From the NCBI RefSeq assembly GCF_041080655.1, contig NZ_CP163525.1:6696001-6760000 (forward strand): 64,000 bases of DNA, written 5' to 3'. The notes beneath the pieces are model-generated. The model made no database searches, had not been told where the DNA came from, and saw only the letters and a list, made by a program, of their open reading frames with translations. This DNA is from Streptomyces sp. CG4. Lineage in GTDB: Bacteria > Actinomycetota > Actinomycetes > Streptomycetales > Streptomycetaceae. Numbering within the stretch: position 1 is the stretch's first letter; the number at the start of each line of letters is the position of its first letter. The translations under genes were made by a program, and so were the position numbers. Shown piece by piece: positions 33,188 to 40,858 of this stretch.

Positions 33188-34078
33188 TCATGTGGGGTGC
33201 TTCACCGTCGCGGTGCCGCTGGGTGAGCCGCCGTATCCGTCCGGTGATCGCTCTTCAGGGTCGAATGTGACCGCGGTCTCGAACGCGGCCCGCCGGGTGG
33301 CCCGGCGCAGCGCGCGCAGCACGGCGGGGCCGAGGGCGAGGGTCAGCAGCACCGTGCAGACGGCCCGGCCGAGGTCCCAGCCGAGCGAGGTGGCCAGGCA
33401 GTAGGCGACGAAACGGGCCAGGTTGGCGGGGACGGAGGCATGGGCGTCGAAGGAGATGTCCGAAGCGGCGGCGCCCATGAAGGGCCAGCCGGCCAGATTC
33501 ATGACCGTGCCGTAGGCGAACGCGGCGAGGAAGCCGTAGCCCGCGAGGAGCGCGACTTCTGTACGGCCCCGCAGCCGGACCGGACCCGGCAGCAGCCCGG
33601 CGCCCATCGTGAACCAGCCCATCGCCAGCATCTGGAACGGCAGCCACGGCCCGACCCCGCCGGTGAGCAGCGCGGACGCGAACATCGTCACCGACCCCAG
33701 CGTGAAGCCGAAGCCGGGGCCCAGCACCCGCCCGCTGAGGACCAGCAGAAAGAATATCGGCTCGATCCCGGCCGTCCCCGCGCCGATCGGCCGCAGCGCG
33801 GCCCCCGTCGCGGCCAGCACGCCCAGCATGGCCACGGCCTTCGGCCCGAGTTCCGACTCGGAGATCGTCGCCGCCACGACCGCGACCAGGAGGACGAGGA
33901 GGCCCGCGAAGAGCCAGGGCGCGTCCTGGGCGTGCGCGCTCAGCTGCGAGGCCGGCGGGGCGAGGAAGGGCCAGCCGAAGGCGATCACGCCGACCGCGCC
34001 GACCAGCGCCAGCGCGGCGAGGGAGCGGGGGCCGAGCCGGACGACGTGCAGCCGGGCGGTCGAGCGCCGGGCACTCAT
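33188..34078 (-). CDS. ECF transporter S component (predicted cobalamin-specific)
   Basis: 296 residues from the ATG at 34078, overlapping the stop of the ATPase gene (ATGA). About six membrane helices: LAALALVGAVGVIAFGWPFL, WLFAGLLVLLVAVVAATI, AVAMLGVLAATGAALRPIG, EPIFFLLVLSGRVLGPGFGF, LTGGVGPWLPFQMLAMGWFT and a C-terminal pair. The GxGFGFxxGxxxxxxSxLxxGGxGPWLPFQM pattern is typical of ECF S components of the CbrT/QueT-like group. Last gene of an operon behind a cobalamin riboswitch, so B12 or a precursor is the likely ligand (inference from the riboswitch). Confidence 0.85.
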   Translation of the reverse strand: MSARRSTARLHVVRLGPRSLAALALVGAVGVIAFGWPFLAPPASQLSAHAQDAPWLFAGLLVLLVAVVAATISESELGPKAVAMLGVLAATGAALRPIGAGTAGIEPIFFLLVLSGRVLGPGFGFTLGSVTMFASALLTGGVGPWLPFQMLAMGWFTMGAGLLPGPVRLRGRTEVALLAGYGFLAAFAYGTVMNLAGWPFMGAAASDISFDAHASVPANLARFVAYCLATSLGWDLGRAVCTVLLTLALGPAVLRALRRATRRAAFETAVTFDPEERSPDGYGGSPSGTATVKHPT

Positions 34079-35784
34079 CGCAGCGCCTCGCGTACCTCGG
34101 CCACGGTGAGCCACTGCTGCGGGGCGAGGATCTTCGTCACCTGCGGGGCGAAGGACGGCGAGGAGACGACGATCTGCGCGGTCGGCCCGTCGGCGATGAC
34201 CTCCCCTTCGGCGAGCAGCACCACCCGGTGCGCGATCTCGGCCGCCAGCTCCACGTCATGCGTGGCCAGCACGATCGCGTGCCCCTCGGTGGCGAGCCCG
34301 CGCAACACGGTCACCAGGCGGGCCTTCGCCGCGTAGTCCAGGCCGCGGGTCGGCTCGTCGAGCAGGAGCAGGGGCGGACGGGCGGTCAGGACGACGGCGA
34401 GGGCGAGCGCCAGGCACTGGCCCTCGGACAGATCGCGGGGGTGCGTGTCGTCCGTGATCCCGGGCAGCAGCTCCGACACCAGTGCCCGGCAGGTCCCCGG
34501 CTCGGCACCGGCGTCCCGGTCGGCCGCCGCACACTCGTCGGCGACCATGTCGGCGTAGAGGAGGTCCCGTGGTTCCTGCGGGACGAGGCCGACTCGGCGT
34601 ACCAGGTCGCGGGGGGTGGTGCGGTGGGGGATTGCTCCGGCGACGGTGACCGTACCGGTGGTGGGGGGCAGCAGGCCGACGAGCGAGTTGAGCAGGGTGG
34701 ACTTTCCGGCGCCGTTGCGACCCATGAGGGCGATGGTTTCACCGGGGGCGACGGTCAGGTCCATGTGGCGCAGGGCCGTGATGTGGCCTCGGCGGACGGA
34801 GAGGGCGCGGACTTCGGCGATGTGCGTCTGTGGGTGTTCCAGGGTGGGGGCGGGGCGGCGACGGAAGAGGAGACGGCGTCCTGTGCCGGGGGTCGTCCCG
34901 GCGGTGGGCGCGCCCTGAAGGGGCGCGCGGAACTGCGTGACCGGCCACGACGCGCCCGCAGGTGCTGACGCGGCCAGACGTTCCTTCAAGTCACCGGCCC
35001 TGCGCCGGGCGTCTCGTACGGTCAGGGGAAGCGGGGACCAGCCTGCCAGCCGCCCCAGGTCCACCACCGGAGGGAACACGGGGGAGACGGCCATGACCTC
35101 GGACGGGGTGCCCACGACGGCCGCTTCGCCGGGGCCGGGGAGCAGGACGACCCGGTCGGCGTAGTGGATCACGCGCTCCAGGCGGTGCTCGGCCAGCAGG
35201 ACCGTCGTACCGAGGTCGTGGACGAGGCGCTGGAGCACGGCCAGGACCTCTTCCGCCGCGGCCGGGTCCAGTGCCGAGGTCGGCTCGTCCAGGACCAGCA
35301 CCTGAGGGTGCGGGGTGAGGACCGAGCCGATCGCGACCCGCTGCCGCTGGCCGCCGGACAGGGTGGCGATCGGGCGGTCGCGGAGTCCGGCCAGGCCCAG
35401 CAGGTCCAGGGTCTCCTCGACCCGGCGGCGCATCACCTCCGGGGCCAGCCCCAACGACTCCATTCCGTAGGCGAGTTCGTCCTCGACCGTGTCGGTCACG
35501 AAATGGGCGAGCGGATCCTGCCCCACCGTGCCGACCACGTCGGCGAGTTCGCGCGGCTTGTGGGTACGGGTGTCCCGGCCGGCCACCGTGACACGGCCGC
35601 GCAGGGTGCCGCCGGTGAAGTGCGGCACCAGCCCGCTCACGGCACCGAGCACGGTCGACTTGCCGACCCCGGACGGGCCGACGAGCAGCACCAGTTCACC
35701 TTCCGGCACCTCGAAGTCGATGCCCCGGACGGTGGGTTCGGCCGCACCGTCGTACGTCACGCAGACGTCCTCGAAGCGGATCAC
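34075..35784 (-). CDS. ECF transporter ATPase: two fused ABC domains (EcfA-EcfA')
   Basis: 569 residues from the GTG at 35784, which overlaps the T-component stop (GTGA). The first ABC domain has Walker A VGPSGVGKST (35-44), signature LSGGQRQRVAIG and Walker B VLVLDEPTSALD. The second has MGRNGAGKST, signature LSEGQCLALALAV and LLLLDEPTRGLD. Fused ECF ATPases drive uptake through the T component. The interdomain linker contains WPVTQFRAPLQGAP, which is encoded by an interspersed repeat (34910-34962) read in frame. Operon order on this strand is toroid, exported protein, T, A-A, S, with overlapping stops and starts throughout. Confidence 0.92.
   Translation of the reverse strand: MIRFEDVCVTYDGAAEPTVRGIDFEVPEGELVLLVGPSGVGKSTVLGAVSGLVPHFTGGTLRGRVTVAGRDTRTHKPRELADVVGTVGQDPLAHFVTDTVEDELAYGMESLGLAPEVMRRRVEETLDLLGLAGLRDRPIATLSGGQRQRVAIGSVLTPHPQVLVLDEPTSALDPAAAEEVLAVLQRLVHDLGTTVLLAEHRLERVIHYADRVVLLPGPGEAAVVGTPSEVMAVSPVFPPVVDLGRLAGWSPLPLTVRDARRRAGDLKERLAASAPAGASWPVTQFRAPLQGAPTAGTTPGTGRRLLFRRRPAPTLEHPQTHIAEVRALSVRRGHITALRHMDLTVAPGETIALMGRNGAGKSTLLNSLVGLLPPTTGTVTVAGAIPHRTTPRDLVRRVGLVPQEPRDLLYADMVADECAAADRDAGAEPGTCRALVSELLPGITDDTHPRDLSEGQCLALALAVVLTARPPLLLLDEPTRGLDYAAKARLVTVLRGLATEGHAIVLATHDVELAAEIAHRVVLLAEGEVIADGPTAQIVVSSPSFAPQVTKILAPQQWLTVAEVREALR
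34910..34962. repeat. Interspersed repeat (family B) in frame inside the ECF ATPase gene
   Basis: GCGCCCTGAAGGGGCGCGCG, AACTGCGTGACCGGCCACGA and CGCGCCCGCAGG match the GGGGCGCGGGGAACTGCGCG element at 36884 and 51706. It lies in the linker between the two ATPase domains and does not disturb the frame. Confidence 0.7.
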
Positions 35785-36944
35785 GACGGCTCCTTGGGGG
35801 CCTGGGGGACGACGAAGGCGGGGAGGAGGGCGAGGAGGACCGCCGCGGCGGGCCACAGCGGGAGGGCGGGCGCGACGAGCGGGACGACCCCTGGGTGCAG
35901 GGCTTCTGGATCGCGGGCGGCGGCCAGGCCGAGCAGCGCGGCGACGGCGGCGCCGGAACCGGCGACCAGCCAGGCCCGCGCGTCCCAGGGGTCCGGGCGG
36001 TACCGGGTGCGCGGCGAACGCCGGCCGCCGAGCCGCAGCCCCGCCAGCGCGGCGGCGGCACCGGCGAGCAGCAGCGGGATCCCGTAGGTGCCGCCCGCCG
36101 CGGTGAGCAGCCCGTACGTCCCCGCGCACACGCCGAGCAGACCGCCGAGGGTGAGCGCGGCCGTCGTGCGCCGGACCCGGGCGGGGACGTCGACGGTACG
36201 GCCGTAGCCACGGGCTTCCATGGCCGCGGCGAGCGCGACCGAGCGCTCCAACGCGCCCTCCAGGACCGGCAGTCCGACCTGCAGCAGGCCGCGCAGACCC
36301 CGGTCGGGGCGGCCGCGCAGCCGGCGGGCGGCACGCAACCGCTGCACGTCGGCGATGAGATGCGGCGCGAAGGTGAGCGCGACGACCACGGCGACACCGG
36401 TCTCGTACAGGGCGCCGGGGAGGGACTTGAGCAGGCGGGCGGGGCCGGCGAGGGCGTTCGCGGCGCCGACGCAGATCAGGAGGGCGGCGAGCTTCAGACC
36501 GTCGTAGGCGGCGAAGACGAGGGACTCGGCGGTGACCTTCCCGCCCAGGCGAATGCCCTGCGCCCAGTAGGGGAGCGGGACTTCGGGGAGGGTGAGGAGG
36601 GTGTGGGTGCCCGGGATGGGGGAGCCGAGGGCGGTCGCGAAGAGGAGACGGACGAGAAGGACGGCGAGGGCGAGCTTGGCGAAGGCGGTGTAGGCGCGGG
36701 CGGTCGGGGTAGGGGCGCGGTGCGTTGCCACGACGTAGGCGGAGGCGGATATGAGGAGGGCGAGCAGCAGGGGGTTGGTGGTACGGGTGGCGGCCGCACC
36801 CAGGCTGAGCGCCCAGAGCCACCAGGCGCCGGGGTGAACGGTGGGGCGGCTACGGTGCCTTGACGGCTGCGGCGCCGGCGGTTCCCCAGGGGCGCGGGGA
36901 ACTGCGCGACCAGCCCCCACCGGTTCGCAGTCACCCGGACGCAT
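35781..36944 (-). CDS. ECF transporter T component (CbiQ/EcfT family)
   Basis: Up to 387 residues. The conserved part begins HPGAWWLWALSLGAAATRTTNPLLL, followed by five or more helices, the cytoplasmic coupling motif AMEARGYGR and LRAARRLRGR-type arginine-rich helices that contact the ATPases. No ATG, GTG or TTG occurs close to the conserved start, so the ATG at 36944 (or GTG at 36920) is used. Either start makes the N-terminus read through an interspersed repeat at 36884-36935, and the ATG overlaps the upstream gene by 14 bp. The family couples ATP hydrolysis to S-component toppling. Start position uncertain, function secure. Confidence 0.85.
   Translation of the reverse strand: MRPGDCEPVGAGRAVPRAPGEPPAPQPSRHRSRPTVHPGAWWLWALSLGAAATRTTNPLLLALLISASAYVVATHRAPTPTARAYTAFAKLALAVLLVRLLFATALGSPIPGTHTLLTLPEVPLPYWAQGIRLGGKVTAESLVFAAYDGLKLAALLICVGAANALAGPARLLKSLPGALYETGVAVVVALTFAPHLIADVQRLRAARRLRGRPDRGLRGLLQVGLPVLEGALERSVALAAAMEARGYGRTVDVPARVRRTTAALTLGGLLGVCAGTYGLLTAAGGTYGIPLLLAGAAAALAGLRLGGRRSPRTRYRPDPWDARAWLVAGSGAAVAALLGLAAARDPEALHPGVVPLVAPALPLWPAAAVLLALLPAFVVPQAPKEPS
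36884..36935. repeat. Interspersed repeat (family B) at the T-component start
   Basis: CCCAGGGGCGCGGGGAACTG followed by CGCGACCAGCCCCCACCGG is the canonical form of the repeat. It lies between the end of the exported-protein gene and the conserved start of the T component, and is translated if the ATG at 36944 is the start. Confidence 0.75.
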
Positions 36945-37596
36945 TGCGTCGCCGTCGGGACTGCCACACCGCTGCACCTGCCAGGAGGGCGACGACACCC
37001 GCGCCGATCGGCAGCCCCAGCGAAGGCCCACTGTCCGAGCCGTCCTTCTCGCCCGAGCCGCTCTTCTGGCCCGAGCTGCCCTTCCGGCCGGAGGCCACCT
37101 GCTCGCCGCACCCCTGCTTCGGATACCCGGAGATCGCACACAACATGGCGTTGGTGTCGTAGCGCAGGGGCTTGGCCACAGCGGCCAGCGCCTCCGCGGT
37201 CGTCGCGTCGGCGGGCACCCGGGCGCAGGCCGTACGCCCCGCCGGCGGCGTCTCACCCGACGGCGCGTCCTCGGGCGTGCCGAAGTCGAGGACCAGGGCC
37301 ACCCGCTTCAAACCGGACGCGGCCGGTGTCGACGAGCAGATCGTGCCGAAGTCCGCCGCCCCGCGCGGCCGGCTCGCGTCCGCCGAGTCCGCGCTCACCG
37401 CGAAGCGGAACCCCTCCACGGCACCGTCGTCGGGACGGGCGCTCGACGGGCCCATGGTGGCGTACGTCCAGTGCCCGCCGGTCCGCTCCCAGAAGGACCA
37501 GTAGCGGTAGCCGGTGGCCTGTGCCTGGCCGGTTCCGGCCGCCGACAGGACGAGTGCGGCCACGAGCAGGCTCGCGGTGCGGCGGACGGCCGTCAC
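36931..37596 (-). CDS. Exported, membrane-anchored protein of the B12-ECF operon
   Basis: 221 residues from the GTG at 37596, overlapping the toroid gene stop (GTGA). Signal peptide ASLLVAALVLSAAGTGQAQA, then GYRYWSFWERTGGHWTYATM, GPSSARPDDGAVEGFRFAVS and several cysteines (GTICSST, GRTACARV, NAMLCAISG, GCGEQV) that may form disulfides. Near the C-terminus are a Ser/Gly/Lys-rich linker, one membrane helix (LGLPIGAGVVALLAGAAVW) and a basic tail. I know no named family. Its position between a toroid protein and the ECF transporter suggests a surface partner in cobalamin capture, like the beta domain that accompanies the alpha domain in intrinsic factor (speculative). Confidence 0.75.
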   Translation of the reverse strand: MTAVRRTASLLVAALVLSAAGTGQAQATGYRYWSFWERTGGHWTYATMGPSSARPDDGAVEGFRFAVSADSADASRPRGAADFGTICSSTPAASGLKRVALVLDFGTPEDAPSGETPPAGRTACARVPADATTAEALAAVAKPLRYDTNAMLCAISGYPKQGCGEQVASGRKGSSGQKSGSGEKDGSDSGPSLGLPIGAGVVALLAGAAVWQSRRRRNASG

Positions 37597-38804
37597 GGCT
37601 GCCGCTTCTTCCGGCCGCTGAGCAGGAAGCCGACACCGATGCCCGCGACCAGGCAGACCCCGACGAACCACCAGGCGCCGAAGCCGGAGCCGCCGTCGGA
37701 CTTGGTCTCCTGCTGGTACCCGGTCGCCGCCATCTGCGGGAGGGGGCCGAGCGCGTTGAGGGACCGGACCAGGCTGGTGCCGCCGAAGTCACCCGGCTGC
37801 GCGCCGACCGCATGGGCGGCGAGGATCAGCTGGGCGTACGCCGCCGGACCGCTCTGCGCCGCCCACTTCCCGGCGTTCTTCTCCAGCCAGCCGTACGCCT
37901 TCTTCGCCTGCTCGGTCCGGCCGTCCGCGGCGAGCGCGACGACCGTGTCCACCGTGTTGCCGTAGTCCGGCTGGTCCTCGGCCCCGGGCAGCGCGGACTG
38001 CAGGTGCCCGGTCTTGGCGACGGCGGCCGCCAGATAGGCGCCGGCGTTGTCGGCGACCTGCGCCGGGGTGGGACGACCGGCCTTGGCACACGCCTCCTGC
38101 GCGGGCGCCTTCCCGGCCTTGGCGACGAACCCCTTGCCGAGCGCGCCGAGCACCCCGGCCGCCGTGGCGTCCGCGTTGGCGACCAACGTGCCCTTCTTGT
38201 CGGGCTGGTAGGCGAGGGCGCCGCCGCCGTCCTGGTCGCAGGGGATGGACCAGGCGGCCAGCAGGTCGTAGGGGGACTTGCCGGACGTGCGGACGGACGC
38301 CGGGTCGGCGCCGGTCGCGGCCAGGGCACCCACGACGGCGGAGGTGGAGTTGGTGTCACTGGCGCCGCCCGGCAGGTAGCCCCAGCCGCCGTCCTTGTTC
38401 TGCACGGACTTCAGCCAGGCCACCGCCTTGCCGACGGCGGCGTCGTGCCCGCCGGCCGCCTTGAGGGCCTGCACCGCGGCGGCGGTGTTGTTGGTGTCCA
38501 CCGCGACCCTGCTGTCGCAGGCCTTGGTGGGGTCGGCGCGGAAGGCGGCGAAGGCGCCGTTCGCGCACTGCTGGCCGGCGAGCCAGTCCACGGCCTGTGC
38601 GGCCGGCCGGTAGCCGAGGGTCCGCTGGGCGATCAGCGTCAACGACTGCCGCCACACGCCGTCGTTGGCCGGGTCGGACGTGCCGTACAGCCCCGACGGG
38701 ATCGCCGCCTTCGGAGACGGGGACGGGCCGGCGGCCGTGGCGGGCGCGGCGGCGGCCAGCACGCCTACGGCGGCGAGCACCGCGGCACTGCGGCGGACGT
38801 TCAT
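37593..38804 (-). CDS. Exported alpha/alpha-toroid (prenyltransferase-like) protein, predicted B12-binding
   Basis: 403 residues from the ATG at 38804. Signal peptide AAVLAAVGVLAAAAPATAAG; then repeated helical-hairpin motifs of the prenyltransferase/squalene-cyclase toroid: AVDWLAGQQCANGAFAAF, VAWLKSVQNKDGGWGYLP, TSAVVGALAATGADP. One membrane helix (WWFVGVCLVAGIGVGFLLSG) and a basic tail (RKKRQP) anchor the C-terminus. Intrinsic factor and transcobalamin use the same toroid fold for cobalamin, and this gene is the first after a cobalamin riboswitch and precedes an ECF transporter. Binding of B12 at the surface is therefore inferred. QxxxGxF/W repeats are present, with no cyclase Asp motif. 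Confidence 0.82.
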   Translation of the reverse strand: MNVRRSAAVLAAVGVLAAAAPATAAGPSPSPKAAIPSGLYGTSDPANDGVWRQSLTLIAQRTLGYRPAAQAVDWLAGQQCANGAFAAFRADPTKACDSRVAVDTNNTAAAVQALKAAGGHDAAVGKAVAWLKSVQNKDGGWGYLPGGASDTNSTSAVVGALAATGADPASVRTSGKSPYDLLAAWSIPCDQDGGGALAYQPDKKGTLVANADATAAGVLGALGKGFVAKAGKAPAQEACAKAGRPTPAQVADNAGAYLAAAVAKTGHLQSALPGAEDQPDYGNTVDTVVALAADGRTEQAKKAYGWLEKNAGKWAAQSGPAAYAQLILAAHAVGAQPGDFGGTSLVRSLNALGPLPQMAATGYQQETKSDGGSGFGAWWFVGVCLVAGIGVGFLLSGRKKRQP

Positions 38805-38879
38805 GGTCGGCGACTGCCTCTCCTGCGGGGAACCGGCAGCGCACGGGAGACACCCCGGGCGGCTCGGCTCCGTGAACCT

Positions 38880-39055
38880 CGACGGTGCCGTGCACGGCGG
38901 ACCGCCGACGCACGCGAGCCGGTCAACGTCCCGTCCGGGGCAGTCCGGCTCACCGTCCTGGGACGGCTCACGGATCGGGGGAGAGTCAGCGCCGGAATTG
39001 CACCGGCTTCCCCCCGTACGGGTGTGATGACGACCCCGCCACTTTACCGGCAGCC
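38880..39055 (-). ncRNA. Cobalamin riboswitch
   Basis: On the minus strand the leader reads GGTAAAGTGGCGGGG near the 5-prime end. GGGGGAAGCCGGTGCAATTC and CGGCGCTGACTCTCCCCC follow (about 39013-38978), the characteristic core of B12 aptamers (GAA-CCGGTGnAA-TCCGG-GCTG). GC-rich paired arms continue to about 38880, and a further hairpin lies before the ATG at 38804. It precedes the toroid/ECF operon. The B12 box variant and the exact 3-prime end were not resolved by eye. The remaining upstream DNA, 39056-39183, holds nothing recognisable. Confidence 0.85.
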
Positions 39056-39183
39056 CCGAGCGGCCCGAGGAGTGCCCGTGCGCACGGACTCCCGGTGACG
39101 GGGGCCACGGTCATGACGGGGACAGGCACGGTCACGACGGGGGCAGGGCAGCCGCCCAGGAGCCGCGCCGAACTCGGCCGGAC

Positions 39184-39645
39184 TCAGCCCGCCTTCGGGG
39201 TCTCGCCGCCGAAGGGCAGGTGCAGGGTGCGGGAGGTGATCAGCCATGTGCCGTCGACCCTGCGGAAGGTGTCGGCGTAGTGACCGACCTGGACGGGCGG
39301 CCCGGCGGGGATGGGGGCGCCCCCCTCGTATCCGTCGACGCGGTACGTCGTGAAGTACGAGACGGCGCCTGCCGTGTCCGGTCCGGTCACGGTGACCAGC
39401 ACGTTGGACATCAGCCGGCGGGAGAGCCGGTCGGCGGGCCGGGAGCCGAAGTACGCGCGCAGCGCCTCCCGGCCCCGGATCCGCCGCCCGTCCCCCGGCG
39501 ACGGCCACTCCCAGACGCCGTCCTCGGTGAACAGCTCGGCCACGGAGGCCGGTTCACCGAGATCGAGCCGGTGGACGAAGCCGACGATCAGGCGCTCACA
39601 GGCACGCTCGACGAGAAGTCGGTCCAAGGGAGCCATGGATTCCAT
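39184..39645 (-). CDS. NTF2-like (SnoaL-type) protein
   Basis: 153 residues from the ATG at 39645 (ATG at 39636 also possible). The sequence LDRLLVERACERLIVGFVHRLDLGEPASVAELFTEDGVWEWP, IRGREALRAYFGSR, then TAGAVSYFTTYRVDG and VGHYADTFRRVDGTWLITSR shows the NTF2-like cone with the usual R-R-V-D-G-x-W-x-I-x-x-R end. Such polyspecific proteins include steroid isomerase-like and aromatic dioxygenase small-subunit-like folds. It lies upstream of the B12 riboswitch on the same strand, and downstream of the MBL hydrolase gene (72-bp gap), which may share its transcript. Confidence 0.8.
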   Translation of the reverse strand: MESMAPLDRLLVERACERLIVGFVHRLDLGEPASVAELFTEDGVWEWPSPGDGRRIRGREALRAYFGSRPADRLSRRLMSNVLVTVTGPDTAGAVSYFTTYRVDGYEGGAPIPAGPPVQVGHYADTFRRVDGTWLITSRTLHLPFGGETPKAG

Positions 39646-39717
39646 AGGGCTGTGTAACAGCGGGCCGCGCACCAGGCGAACGATTTACCCTGCCACTTAC
39701 CCCGCCACGCAGGCCAC

Positions 39718-40743
39718 TCACACCGCCACGTACGCCACCGGCTCGCTCCCCGCGACGGGTTCCGCCCGGCCCTGCTTCACCAGGCGGCGCAGATGGGACT
39801 CGGCCTCCGAGACGGCGATGTTCCGGGAGCCGTAGGGGATGTCGGCCCAGGGGCGGTTCCACTCCATGCGCTCGGCGAGCTGCCAGGGGGTGAGCGGCTC
39901 GGCGAGCAGGGCGAGGAGACCGGCCAGCCGCTCCGCGTGGTGGGCGAGCAACTCCCGTACCCGGCCGGGCGCGTCGGTGAAGGTGTGCTGGTGGGCGGGG
40001 AGGACTTCGGCGGGGCCGAGCCGGCCGATCCGCTCCAGGGAGTCGAGGTAGTCGCCGAGCGGGTCGGTCACGGTCGCGTCGTCGGGGTCCTCGTACAGGC
40101 CGATGTGCGGGGTGATCCGGGGCAGCAGGTGATCCCCGCTGAACAGGCGGCCCCGACCGGGGAGCCGGGCCGGGTGCTCCTCCTCCAGGTGCAGACAGAC
40201 GTGGCCGGGGGTGTGGCCCGGGGTCCAGATCGCGCGCAGTCGGCGGCCGGGCACGTCGAGGAGTTCGCCGGGGACGATCTCCCGGTCGGGGAGGGCGGGG
40301 GAGAGGCCGGGCAGCCGTCGGCCACGGGCGGTGCGCAGCGGTGCCACCTGCTCCTCGGGCGCCCCGGCGGCCGTCAGCTTGTCGGCCATGTACGTGAACC
40401 ACCGCCCGGGCCGCGTCTCTCGCGCCCTGCGCACGATCGCCGCGTCGGCCTCGTGCAGCGCCACCCAGGCGCCGGAGGCCGCGCGCACCCGCGCCGACAG
40501 CCCGTGGTGGTCGGGGTGATGATGCGTGACGACGACGCCGTACACCTCGGCCACCGCCGTACCGCACGCCAGGAGCCCTGCCACGAGCGTGTCCCAGGAC
40601 GCGGGATCGTCCCACCCGCTGTCGACCAGCACCGGGCCGCGGTCGGTGTCCACGACGTACACCAGCGTGTGCCCGAGGGGGTTGTCCGGGATGGGGACCG
40701 CCACGGACCGTACGCCCCCGCCGTGCTCGAACGTCGTCACCAT
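39718..40743 (-). CDS. MBL-fold metallo-hydrolase
   Basis: 341 residues from the ATG at 40743. The metal-binding motif VVTHHHPDHHGLSARV (H-x-H-x-D-H) is intact, with a second His in IWTPGHTPGHVCLHL and Asp/His in LFSGDHLLPRI. The C-terminal region is a winged-helix-like LACTB2/glyoxalase-type extension (ERMEWNRPWADIPYGSRNIA). Members hydrolyse thioesters, lactones or phosphodiesters. It is divergent from the aldehyde dehydrogenase across 115 bp holding a perfect 18-bp palindrome, so both may share one regulator, perhaps in acyl-CoA or steroid catabolism (inference). Confidence 0.85.
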   Translation of the reverse strand: MVTTFEHGGGVRSVAVPIPDNPLGHTLVYVVDTDRGPVLVDSGWDDPASWDTLVAGLLACGTAVAEVYGVVVTHHHPDHHGLSARVRAASGAWVALHEADAAIVRRARETRPGRWFTYMADKLTAAGAPEEQVAPLRTARGRRLPGLSPALPDREIVPGELLDVPGRRLRAIWTPGHTPGHVCLHLEEEHPARLPGRGRLFSGDHLLPRITPHIGLYEDPDDATVTDPLGDYLDSLERIGRLGPAEVLPAHQHTFTDAPGRVRELLAHHAERLAGLLALLAEPLTPWQLAERMEWNRPWADIPYGSRNIAVSEAESHLRRLVKQGRAEPVAGSEPVAYVAV

Positions 40744-40794
40744 CGCCCCTCCACCCCTCCACCCACCGGCCCACGGCCATTGCCCACTATAACT

Positions 40795-40812
40795 AGAACT
40801 GATATCAGTTCT
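40795..40812. promoter_or_regulatory. Perfect 18-bp palindrome between MBL hydrolase and aldehyde dehydrogenase
   Basis: AGAACTGATATCAGTTCT is its own reverse complement. Its AGAAC/GTTCT half-sites are those of the KstR boxes elsewhere in the window, but they are separated by 8 bases instead of 2. It lies 47 bp before the dehydrogenase start and 52 bp before the hydrolase start. Confidence 0.65.
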
Positions 40813-40858
40813 GAAACAGCGTCAGAAACTGGTGCGGTGCGGTGGGAGGCGGACGGTC

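Noticed and set aside
35164..36863. Plus-strand open frames opposite the ECF genes
   Set aside because: Gly/Glu/Arg-rich shadows without start signals or motifs, antisense to well supported ECF components.
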